A stretch of DNA of 17,237 bases from JBJXGF01 sp046153015. GTDB lineage: Bacteria; Actinomycetota; Acidimicrobiia; Acidimicrobiales; CAIXPF01. Both the position numbers and the translations under genes were made by a program. Location: NCBI GenBank assembly GCA_046153015.1, contig JBJXGF010000048.1:1-17237 (forward strand), read 5' to 3'. Shown here in pieces: positions 6,367 through 13,254 of this stretch. The first letter of the stretch is position 1. The number at the start of each line of letters is the position of its first letter. Under the pieces are notes generated by a model. It did no database searches and was not told the DNA's origin. It was given only the letters and a program-made list of their open reading frames with translations.

Positions 6367-7520
6367 GGCAGGCGGCAGAGTACCGGCGGGCGCTCGAGGG
6401 GCTGCTCGGCGTGCCGGCCAGCGAAGGCAACCAGGTCGACGTGCTGCGCAACGGCGACGAGATCTTCCCCTGCATGCTCGATGCGATCTGCGCCGCCCAA
6501 CGCACGATCGACCTGCTCACGTTCATCTACTGGACCGGCGACATCGGCGAGCGCTTCGCCCACGCCCTGGCCGAACGGGCGCAGGCCGGCGTCCGGGTGC
6601 GGGTGCTGCTCGACGCGGTCGGCGCCCGGGACATCGACGAGACGCTCGTGGGGGAGATGACCAAGGCCGGCTGCGACCTGCGCTGGTTCCGTCCGGTGGA
6701 ACGCGGCGGGCTGGGCGAGGTGAACCACCGAACCCACCGCAAGGTGCTGATCTGCGACGAGCAGGTGAGCTTCACCGGCGGCGTGGGCATCGCCGACCAG
6801 TGGCTGGGCGACGCCCGCAACGAGAACGAATGGCGCGACACCCATTTCCGGGTGGTGGGCCCCGCCACCGACGGGCTGCGGGCCGCGTTCGTGGACAACT
6901 GGGCCGAGACCGGCGGCGACATCTTCGACCCCGCCGTCGACCGCTTCCCCGACCAAACCCAGGACGGCGCCACCACGATCCAGGTGGTGCGCGGCGCCGC
7001 GGAGACCGGCTGGAGCGACGTGTCGACGCTGTTTCGCGCGCTGGTGCGCCTCGCCGAACGCCGGATCCGCATCGCCACCGCCTACTTCAACCCCGACGAC
7101 CATCTCCTCGAGCTGCTCGCCGACGCAGCCGACCGCGGCGTGGAGGTGCAGATCCTCCTGCCCGGGCCGCACGCCGACAAGCGCTTCGCCCAGCTCGCCT
7201 CGGAGCGGGCGTACGGCTCGCTGCTGGAACACGGCGTGCAGATCTCCTGCTTCCAGCCCGCCATGCTCCACGCGAAGGTCATGACCGTGGACGGCGAGGT
7301 CGCCAACGTCGGATCGGCCAACGTGAACAACCGGTCGACCCAGTACGACGAAGAGGTGAACCTGGTGCTCTTCGACCCCGCCGTGGTCGCCGAGCTCGAC
7401 GCCCACTACGACGAAGACCTGACCCGCAGCGAGCCGGTGGATCCCGAGGACTGGACCGAGCGCAGCCTGGCGCAGCGGGCGGCGGAGCGGGCGACGGGCC
7501 TCGTGCGCAAGCTCCTGTAG
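6363..7520 (+). CDS. Phospholipase D / cardiolipin synthase-like protein with two HKD motifs
   Basis: Starts at GTG 6363, overlapping the kinase stop by 4 bases (GTGA), with AGGAGG at 6353-6358 as ribosome binding site; it encodes 385 residues. Two complete HxKx4D motifs are present: H125, K127, D132 and H303, K305, D310, each followed by the usual G-containing segment (FTGGVGIAD; NVGSANVNNRS). In the PLD superfamily these form one active site that makes a phosphohistidine intermediate. Bacterial members join or transfer phosphatidyl groups, for example to make cardiolipin. Unlike ClsA-type synthases, no N-terminal transmembrane helices are visible, so it resembles the soluble ClsB type, probably peripheral on the inner membrane. 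A much longer open frame upstream is an artefact of GC-rich sequence. Confidence 0.92.
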   Translation: MRQAAEYRRALEGLLGVPASEGNQVDVLRNGDEIFPCMLDAICAAQRTIDLLTFIYWTGDIGERFAHALAERAQAGVRVRVLLDAVGARDIDETLVGEMTKAGCDLRWFRPVERGGLGEVNHRTHRKVLICDEQVSFTGGVGIADQWLGDARNENEWRDTHFRVVGPATDGLRAAFVDNWAETGGDIFDPAVDRFPDQTQDGATTIQVVRGAAETGWSDVSTLFRALVRLAERRIRIATAYFNPDDHLLELLADAADRGVEVQILLPGPHADKRFAQLASERAYGSLLEHGVQISCFQPAMLHAKVMTVDGEVANVGSANVNNRSTQYDEEVNLVLFDPAVVAELDAHYDEDLTRSEPVDPEDWTERSLAQRAAERATGLVRKLL

Positions 7521-7522
7521 CG

Positions 7523-7539
7523 CCCCCGACTGGGGGTTT
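7523..7539 (+). terminator. Short hairpin terminator of the lipid operon
   Basis: CCCCC (7523-7527), a loop GACT and GGGGG (7532-7536) form a 5-bp G:C stem, followed by TTT. It starts two bases after the PLD stop codon. The T-run is short, so termination may be weak or factor-assisted. Confidence 0.55.
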
Positions 7540-7580
7540 CGCTCAACCGAGCTGGGCGGCGCCGCCGACGTGTATGGCCG

Positions 7581-7955
7581 ATGTCCAGCCCTACCCAAGA
7601 CTCGCTGCGACGGCTCAGCTCGGCCCGTGACATCGTCGCCGCCCTTCGCCGCATGGTCGAGGCCGGCGGCGCGGCGCAGTCGGCCGCGCTCGACGAGCTG
7701 GCGGCCGCCCACGCGTGGCGCACCTTGCTCCTCCTGGAGGCGGTCCAGGCGGGCTGCGCGTTGGGGGCCGCCGCAGAGGCCGGCGGTCTCTCGGATGCCG
7801 ACCTCGGCGTGATCGGGGCGCTGGCCGAGCTCCCCCACCCCGCCAAGGCGAGCCGCACGCCGCTCGAGACCCGCGCCGGCCCCGCGCACGTCTGCCACGA
7901 CTCGACCTGCTCGGGCGCGTATCACCCCTCGGCGCGCGCCGCCCGCCGGCGCTGA
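7581..7955 (+). CDS. Small protein of unknown function with Cys/His-rich tail
   Basis: A protein of 124 residues from ATG 7581, with codon use like the neighbours but no evident ribosome binding site. Residues 1-88 are Ala/Leu-rich and predicted helical (SARDIVAALRRMVEAGG, LDELAAAHAWRTLLLLEAVQAG, LSDADLGVIGALAEL). The C-terminal part contains HVCHDSTCSGAYH, in which two Cys and three His are closely spaced, followed by a basic end (ARAARRR). This could bind a metal, but the spacing matches no zinc-finger type I know. It lies 61 bases after the PLD stop, beyond the hairpin, and ends 10 bases from the opposing gene. I do not recognise the family. Confidence 0.55.
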   Translation: MSSPTQDSLRRLSSARDIVAALRRMVEAGGAAQSAALDELAAAHAWRTLLLLEAVQAGCALGAAAEAGGLSDADLGVIGALAELPHPAKASRTPLETRAGPAHVCHDSTCSGAYHPSARAARRR

Positions 7956-7965
7956 GCGGCCGGGT

Positions 7966-8229
7966 TCACTCGGGCGGCGGACGCAGCCGGCCGCGGGCCA
8001 GCGCGTCGAGCGCCAGCAGCTCGTCGCGTCCGCCACGGCGCCAGAAGTCCACCGCGTAGTCGATGCGGTCGGCGGCCAACCCGTGCAGGTCCGCTGCGCT
8101 GAGCACTTGCACCGCCAGCCACCGGCCGTTCGCGCCTTCGGCGCCGTCCCCGGCGGGCACGAAGCGGTTGGCGCGGCACCAGCCGACGAACCCGTCGTGA
8201 TCGGGGCTCAGGACGGCGGTCACGAACAT
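7966..8229 (-). CDS. Small protein of unknown function
   Basis: A leftward frame of 87 residues from ATG 8229. The sequence is balanced in composition (MFVTAVLSPDHDGFVGWCRANRF, then RWLAVQVLSAADLHGLAADRIDYAVDFWRRGG), unlike the arginine-rich antisense frames common here, which supports it being real. It looks like a small alpha/beta protein; no motif or family is recognised. It is convergent with the preceding small gene (10-base gap). It is divergent from the GGDEF-EAL gene, with 114 bases between their starts that could hold both promoters. No strong ribosome binding site is visible before the ATG. Confidence 0.5.
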   Translation of the reverse strand: MFVTAVLSPDHDGFVGWCRANRFVPAGDGAEGANGRWLAVQVLSAADLHGLAADRIDYAVDFWRRGGRDELLALDALARGRLRPPPE

Positions 8230-8343
8230 CTCGGCGATGCCTGAGCGTAGCGAGCTTTCCTTCGGGAACGCTGGGACAGGGGCCAGACGCCGACGGTGGG
8301 GATAGCCGTCAAGGAGCGGGCGTCCGGGCGCCGATAGCCGGGC

Positions 8344-11001
8344 ATGCGAAGCAGGTCCGTCAAGGCGCGCCGAGGGAGCCGGCCGCTGTGGACGCGACTA
8401 CTCGCGCTGATCGTGGCGGCGTTGGCCGGCACGGGCGTGGTGGCCGCCCCTTCCGTGCGGGACCGCCTCGTCGTGGTGGCGCAAGCTCGGCACACCGAGG
8501 CCCAGGTGGTGGCGCTGGAGGAGGTGCTGGCGCTGCGGGCCGCGCTGATGGGCGAGATGGTCCCCTCGGAGGCTGCCGCTCGGTCGTCGGCGTTCGGGCT
8601 GAGCAAGCAGCAGGCCTCGAACCTGCTCGGCTTCGACCTCGAGGCGCGCCTGATCACGAGCCGGACCGCGGTCGACGCCGCGCTGGCCGAGCTCGAAACC
8701 CGGGAGCTGCCCGAGCTCGACGGCGTGCGGGCCACGCTCAGGACGTTCCGGGCCAAGGTCGACCTCGGCGCCGCCGACGCGGACGAGCTCCACCAGGCGT
8801 ACACGGAATCCTTCGAACGCGTGACCGCTCTCGGGAACCAGCAGCTCGACGTTGTGCTCTCCACCGCCGCCGGGGGCGGCGCCGCCGCGGGCGGCGTGGG
8901 CGACGCCGTCCACCGGCTCGTGGACTGCTTCGACCTCGTGCGAGCCGGCCAGGCCGAGGTCACCGCCATGTTCCACGTCGTCATGGCGACGACCCCGGAC
9001 GAACGCGATGACGCCATCGACCAGCTCGTCTCGGCGAGGGCGGTGTACGCCCACGACTTCGCCAACCTGGCTCGCGCCCAGTCGCCGGAGCTGCGCAGCT
9101 CCCTCGCGTCCCTGGCGTCGAGCCCGGACGCGTTACGGTTCGCGGAGGAAGTGGACGAGCAGGTGGCGGCGCGCGACGGCCTCCAGCTCGGCGTCGCCCG
9201 GCTGGCGGCCACGTTCCGCTCCAGCTTCGGACGCACCGATCAGCTCCAGCTGGTGCTGGAGGCGGCGGCGGCCGAGGCCACCGGGGCCGCGCACGAGCTG
9301 CGGGGCGACGCCACTCGCCGCCTCCTCGAGCAATCGCTGCTGATGGGCGGGTTGGCGTTGGCGACGACCGCCGCCGCGCTGGCGATCGCCTGGTCGCTCA
9401 CCCGTCGCCTGCGTCGCCTCGCCGACGCCGCCGCCCGCGTGAGCGAGGGCCAGCTGGACGGCGCGCCCGCCGACGAGCAGGGGCCGAGAGAGGTCGTGGT
9501 GGTCGCCCAGGCGCTCAACGACGCAGTGGCCAACCTGCGCCACATCGAGGCGCAGGCGGCGGCGTTGGCCAACGGCGACCTCGACAACCCGACGCTCGCC
9601 ACTCCCGCCGCCGGACCGCTCGGCGAATCGATCCACGCCACGGTGCAGCGCCTCTCCCAGGCGTGGCTGGAGGGCGAGCAGCTCCAGCAGCGGCTGGCGC
9701 ACCAGGCGAACCATGACCTGCTCACCACGCTCCCCAATCGCAAGGCGGCGTTGGAGGCCCTCGACTTCGCCCTCGGGCGGTCCCAGCGGCACGGGGCCGC
9801 AGTGACCGTGCTGTTCGTGGACCTCGACGGGTTCAAGCGGGCCAACGACGCGCACGGACACCTGGTGGGCGACGCGATCCTGCGCACCTGCGCGTCGCGC
9901 CTGCGTCGCGCGGTGCGCTCCGGCGACGTGGTCGCCCGTCTCGGCGGCGACGAGTTTGCGGTGATCAGCGACGGCTTGGCCACCGCGCGCGAGGCGGTCG
10001 AGCTGGGCGAACAGCTCATCCGCAGCCTGGCCGAACCAATCGAGGCGAGGGGCGTGACGGCCCGGGTCGGGGCCAGCATCGGCGTGGGCCGCAGCCTCGA
10101 CGGCCGAACCAGCTCGACCGATCTGCTGCGGGATGCGGACATCGCGGTGTATCGGGCGAAGCAGCTCGGCAAGGGACGCGTCGAGATCTTCGACGAGCAC
10201 GCCCGAGCGGAGCTGGCCGCGCAGACCGACCTGGAGGACGCGCTGCGCCGAGCGCTGGAGGACGGCGAGCTGGCGCTGCACTACCAGCCGGTGACCGACA
10301 CGGCCACGGGGCGCCTGCGCGGCTTCGAGGCTCTGGCCCGCTGGGAGCGCGCCGGCGTACCGATCTCTCCGGCCGAGTTCATCCCGGTGGCGGAGCAGTC
10401 CGACCTGGTGAACCACCTCGGCCGTTGGGCCCTGGCCCAGGCCGCCAGCCAGTTGGCGGAGTGGAGCGAGCGAGGGCTCTACCGGGACGCCTACGTGGCC
10501 GTCAACGTGTCCGGACGCCACATCCTGCACCCCAGCCTCGTCGGCGACGTGCGGGCCGCGCTCGCCGGCTCGGGCCTCGACCCGGGCCGTCTGGTCGTCG
10601 AGATCACCGAGTCGGTCGTGGTCAACGACGTGACGACCGCCGTTGCCCAGCTCGACAAGCTGCGGGCGCTCGGGGTGCGGGTCGCCCTCGACGACTTCGG
10701 CACCGGCTACACCTCGATCGGTCAGCTGTGGCGCCTCCCCGTCGACATCATCAAGATCGACCGCAGCTTCGTCACCCCACTCGAAGAACCGGGCGACCAC
10801 GTGATCGTTCGGCTCATGATCGAGGTGGCGCACACCTTGGGCCTCGACCTGGTCGCCGAGGGCGTGGAGACCGCGGCGCAGCGCGATGCCCTGCGCATCC
10901 TGTCCTGCGACGCGATCCAGGGCTACTTGGTCGCCCGTCCCCAACCCCCCGAGCAGCTCGACGCGCCCGAGGCGTGGCTGGCGGCCGCAGCCCTTCGCTG
11001 A
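8344..11001 (+). CDS. Membrane GGDEF-EAL protein (c-di-GMP synthesis/hydrolysis)
   Basis: A protein of 885 residues. Order: a basic start, membrane segment 1 (about 16-36), an extracytoplasmic helical sensor region of about 290 residues, membrane segment 2 (about 331-352), HAMP-like helices (about 353-405, perhaps followed by a second at 406-440), GGDEF domain (about 460-615) and EAL domain (about 635-875). The GGDEF motif is intact (534-538), with an RxxD inhibitory site (RSGD, 525-528) five residues before it. The EAL domain keeps EAL (662-664), N721, E756, DDFGTG (783-788), K804, E839 and Q859, so both diguanylate cyclase and phosphodiesterase activity are possible by family knowledge. Which dominates cannot be told. 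The sensor region matches no ligand-binding fold I recognise; it is Ala/Leu/Glu-rich and helical. The gene stands alone and converges on the LLM gene. Confidence 0.93.
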   Translation: MRSRSVKARRGSRPLWTRLLALIVAALAGTGVVAAPSVRDRLVVVAQARHTEAQVVALEEVLALRAALMGEMVPSEAAARSSAFGLSKQQASNLLGFDLEARLITSRTAVDAALAELETRELPELDGVRATLRTFRAKVDLGAADADELHQAYTESFERVTALGNQQLDVVLSTAAGGGAAAGGVGDAVHRLVDCFDLVRAGQAEVTAMFHVVMATTPDERDDAIDQLVSARAVYAHDFANLARAQSPELRSSLASLASSPDALRFAEEVDEQVAARDGLQLGVARLAATFRSSFGRTDQLQLVLEAAAAEATGAAHELRGDATRRLLEQSLLMGGLALATTAAALAIAWSLTRRLRRLADAAARVSEGQLDGAPADEQGPREVVVVAQALNDAVANLRHIEAQAAALANGDLDNPTLATPAAGPLGESIHATVQRLSQAWLEGEQLQQRLAHQANHDLLTTLPNRKAALEALDFALGRSQRHGAAVTVLFVDLDGFKRANDAHGHLVGDAILRTCASRLRRAVRSGDVVARLGGDEFAVISDGLATAREAVELGEQLIRSLAEPIEARGVTARVGASIGVGRSLDGRTSSTDLLRDADIAVYRAKQLGKGRVEIFDEHARAELAAQTDLEDALRRALEDGELALHYQPVTDTATGRLRGFEALARWERAGVPISPAEFIPVAEQSDLVNHLGRWALAQAASQLAEWSERGLYRDAYVAVNVSGRHILHPSLVGDVRAALAGSGLDPGRLVVEITESVVVNDVTTAVAQLDKLRALGVRVALDDFGTGYTSIGQLWRLPVDIIKIDRSFVTPLEEPGDHVIVRLMIEVAHTLGLDLVAEGVETAAQRDALRILSCDAIQGYLVARPQPPEQLDAPEAWLAAAALR

Positions 11002-11037
11002 CCGGGGCGGCCGGCCGGGCGCGGATCTCGGCGCGGA

Positions 11038-12006
11038 TCAGCGGGGGGCGAGGAGGCTCAGGGCCTTGCGAGTGGCGTCGAGGCGCTCCTCGTTGACCGG
11101 GCTGACGGCGAGGACGGGCATGCCGGCCCCGGCGTCTCGGAACGCGTCGAGCTGCTCGCGGCACTGGCCGGGCGGGCCGAACACGCAGACCTGATCCACC
11201 ATCCGATCGCTCACCAGCGCAGCGACCGCCCGCCGATCCCGGCCCTTCCACGCGACCTGCATGGCGTCGACCTCCTCCACGAAGCCGCTGCGGCGCCACT
11301 GGCGGCGGTAGTTCGGCAAGCGCGCGAACGCGGCGATGTTGTAGCGGGCCGCCGATCGAGCCTCGTCGGCGTCCTCGGACACGAAGGTCGGGATGCTGAT
11401 GATGCAGTCGAGCGCCTCAGGGTCGCGGCCGGCGTCGACCGCGGCGCTGCGCGCCTCGGCCACCAGCTCGCTGAGATAGGACCGCGACGGCAGGAACGGC
11501 ATGATCCCGTCGCCGACCTCGCCGCCCACCCGGGCCGTCTCGGCAGTAAGCGCTGCGGTGAGCACGGGCACGTGGTGACCGGCGCGGCGCGGCCGGAACA
11601 GCCCCTCGGTCGACTCCCCCGCCAAGCCCTCCTTGATGGCCCGCACATACGAGCGCAAATGCTCACGGGGCTGGTTCATCTCGATGCCGAGCGACTCGAC
11701 CATCCGCCGGTGGCTGATGCCCAGCCCGAGGATCAGCCGGCCGTCGGACAGCTCCGAGATCGTCCAGGCGCTCATCGCGGCCAGGAACGGGTGGCGGAAG
11801 TAGATGTTGGCGATGTTGGTGCCGACCTTGATCGTCGAGGTGGCCAGGGCGATGGCCTCCGCGCAGGCCAGCGCGTCGCCCCTGCCCTCGTTGACCAGCA
11901 TCGCCTCGAACCCGTTGCCCTCGGCGAGCTTGCCCAGCTCGACGAACTCCTTCGGCGGCGCCGCCGTCGCGGTGGACAGGACGATCCCGAGCCGTTCCGT
12001 TGCCAT
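11038..12006 (-). CDS. LLM-class (luciferase-like) F420-dependent oxidoreductase
   Basis: A protein of 322 residues from ATG 12006, preceded by a G-rich stretch (GATGGGGGC) that can serve as ribosome binding site. It has the bacterial luciferase-like TIM-barrel pattern: ERLGIVLST strand, KLAEGNGFEAMLVNEGRGDAL, ATSTIKVGTNIANIYFRHPFLAAMSAWTISELSDGRLILGLGIS (the family hallmark), HLRSYVRAIKEGL, and the VPVLTAALTAETARVGGEVGDGIMPFLPS segment that holds cofactor. In actinobacteria, members of this form usually use coenzyme F420 rather than FMN, hence the call; the cofactor is inference. It likely oxidises or reduces a small organic substrate in the cytoplasm. It is the last gene of the leftward block and is separated from the dioxygenase gene by the 76-bp tandem repeat. 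Confidence 0.88.
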   Translation of the reverse strand: MATERLGIVLSTATAAPPKEFVELGKLAEGNGFEAMLVNEGRGDALACAEAIALATSTIKVGTNIANIYFRHPFLAAMSAWTISELSDGRLILGLGISHRRMVESLGIEMNQPREHLRSYVRAIKEGLAGESTEGLFRPRRAGHHVPVLTAALTAETARVGGEVGDGIMPFLPSRSYLSELVAEARSAAVDAGRDPEALDCIISIPTFVSEDADEARSAARYNIAAFARLPNYRRQWRRSGFVEEVDAMQVAWKGRDRRAVAALVSDRMVDQVCVFGPPGQCREQLDAFRDAGAGMPVLAVSPVNEERLDATRKALSLLAPR

Positions 12007-12032
12007 GCCCCCATCCTGTCAGCCAGGGCCCG

Positions 12033-12197
12033 CCGCCTTCGCTCTGTTCTCGTGCTGGGGGCTGCGCCCCCAGACCCCATCAGCGTGCGGCTCGCTGCGT
12101 TCGCTCGGCCGCCTTCGCTCTGTTCTCCTGCTGGGGGCTGCGCCCCCAGACCCCATCAGCGCCCGGCTCGCTGCGCTCGCACGGCCGCCTTCGCTCC
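12033..12197. repeat. 76-bp tandem repeat with strong hairpin, 2.2 copies
   Basis: Unit 1 is 12033-12108 and unit 2 is 12109-12184, differing at 5 of 76 positions by eye. A third copy starts at 12185 and matches for about 12 bases before diverging into the dioxygenase stop region. Each unit holds a perfect 8-bp hairpin, CTGGGGGC-TGC-GCCCCCAG (12055-12073 and 12131-12149), and a GC-rich segment in which GCTCGC-like words recur. It fills most of the 193-base gap between two leftward genes. It resembles repetitive extragenic palindromes and could act as terminator or mRNA stabiliser. Confidence 0.9.
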
Positions 12198-12199
12198 GC

Positions 12200-13084
12200 T
12201 CAGTCGGGCAGGGCCCACTCGTTGTCGGGGGCGTCGCCGGCGACGGTGGCCCGGACCATGATCCGCCGTTGCGTGAAGGGCCAGCGGCGACCGCGGTGGA
12301 GCACGCACCGGTTGTCCCACACCACGAGATCACCGGCGCGCCAGCGGTGGACCATCACCCGCGGCGGCTGGCAGGCCCACTCGCACAGCTCGGCGAGGAA
12401 CCGTCCGCTCTCGTCGGGGTCCTCGCCCACGATCGCGTAGGCGTGGCGGCCGATGAACAGGCTCGGCCGGCCGGTCGCCTCGTGCACCCGCACGAGCGGC
12501 TGCTCCACGCTCGGCAGCGCGTCCCAATCCGCTTCGGAGAGCCAGCCGTCGGCGCCGACGAGCCGCTGACTCCACCGGTAGGAGTGCCGAGCCGAGCGGC
12601 CCTCCACCCGGGAGCGCCGGGCCGGGTCGAGGGCTTCGAAGGCGGCCCGCATGTCGGCGAACTGGGTCTCGCCGCCCTCCGAGGGCGCCTCGATGCAGGA
12701 CAGCAACGACCAGCGCGCGGTGATGCGCTTGAACGAGCTGTCGCTGTGCCAGTACAGGTTGCCCTCGAGCATCCTGGCGATCTCGCTGTCCGCGTCGACG
12801 AGCGCCCCCGACCGGCGGACGTTGGCGAGCCGGCTGAGGCGAGGGTCGGTCTGCGAGTTCACCCCCCGCTCGAGCGGCCCGAGCCGGCGGGCAAAGGCCA
12901 CCAGCTCGTCCTCGGTGAGGTGCTGGCCTGGGAAGACGAGCACGCCGTGCTCGTCGAGCGCGGCCACGATCGCCGCCGCCTCCTCGGCGCCCGCGGCGGC
13001 GAGCCCGATCCCCGTGGCGGTCGCTCCGAGCGACGCGTCGACCCGGGCGAGCGTGAGCGCGGCGGCCGGCATGGCCGAGAGCAT
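12200..13084 (-). CDS. TauD/TfdA-family Fe(II)/alpha-ketoglutarate dioxygenase
   Basis: From ATG 13084 the protein has 294 residues, the usual family size; ATG 13072 is equally possible, and an upstream in-frame extension to 13234 is Arg/Pro-rich and unlikely. The iron-binding facial triad is visible: H113 and D115 in YWHSDSSF and distal H263 in VLHRGRR. Arginines at 273, 274 and 278 (RRIMVRA) can bind the alpha-ketoglutarate carboxylate. The N-terminal LGATATGIGLAAAG and LVFPGQHLTEDELVAFARRLGPLE segments are typical. Members oxidise sulfonates, phenoxyacids, carnitine precursors and similar compounds; the substrate is not identifiable here. It lies between the acyl-CoA dehydrogenase and LLM genes on the same strand, suggesting joint use in a degradative route. 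Confidence 0.9.
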   Translation of the reverse strand: MLSAMPAAALTLARVDASLGATATGIGLAAAGAEEAAAIVAALDEHGVLVFPGQHLTEDELVAFARRLGPLERGVNSQTDPRLSRLANVRRSGALVDADSEIARMLEGNLYWHSDSSFKRITARWSLLSCIEAPSEGGETQFADMRAAFEALDPARRSRVEGRSARHSYRWSQRLVGADGWLSEADWDALPSVEQPLVRVHEATGRPSLFIGRHAYAIVGEDPDESGRFLAELCEWACQPPRVMVHRWRAGDLVVWDNRCVLHRGRRWPFTQRRIMVRATVAGDAPDNEWALPD

Positions 13085-13188
13085 GCCCTCGGGCGCGGCG
13101 CCGGGCAAGGCCGAGCGGCGGGCGCCAAAGGCGCATAATTCACCGCTCGGCCGTGAAAGCGGGCTGCGTACGTTGTAAGGTCGTGGCG

Positions 13189-13228
13189 GCTGCCCGTCGG
13201 GACGTCGCCCGCGATCCCGACGGGCAGC
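13189..13228 (-). terminator. Perfect 14-bp inverted repeat after the acyl-CoA dehydrogenase gene
   Basis: GCTGCCCGTCGGGA (13189-13202) is exactly complementary to 13215-13228, with a 12-base loop. It lies 27 bases beyond the leftward acyl-CoA dehydrogenase stop and upstream of the dioxygenase start. There is no T-run on the leftward side, so it may be an actinobacterial hairpin terminator, or an operator for the dioxygenase gene. Confidence 0.6.
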
Positions 13229-13254
13229 TGCCATCGCCCGAGGGCGGCCGGCTG

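Noticed and set aside
5943..8036. Leftward open frame of 697 codons opposite the lipid operon
   Set aside because: It has no family features and lies opposite three well-supported motifs sets (lipid kinase and both HKD motifs).
9133..10944. Leftward open frame of 603 codons opposite the GGDEF-EAL gene
   Set aside because: Antisense composition artefact; the forward strand carries every GGDEF and EAL motif.
12033..12197. CRISPR-like array
   Set aside because: The repeats are contiguous with no spacers and only about two units; it is a tandem duplication.
11804..13138. Rightward open frame of 444 codons opposite the dioxygenase and LLM genes
   Set aside because: It crosses the tandem repeat and has no recognisable domain, while the opposite strand encodes the TauD iron-binding triad.
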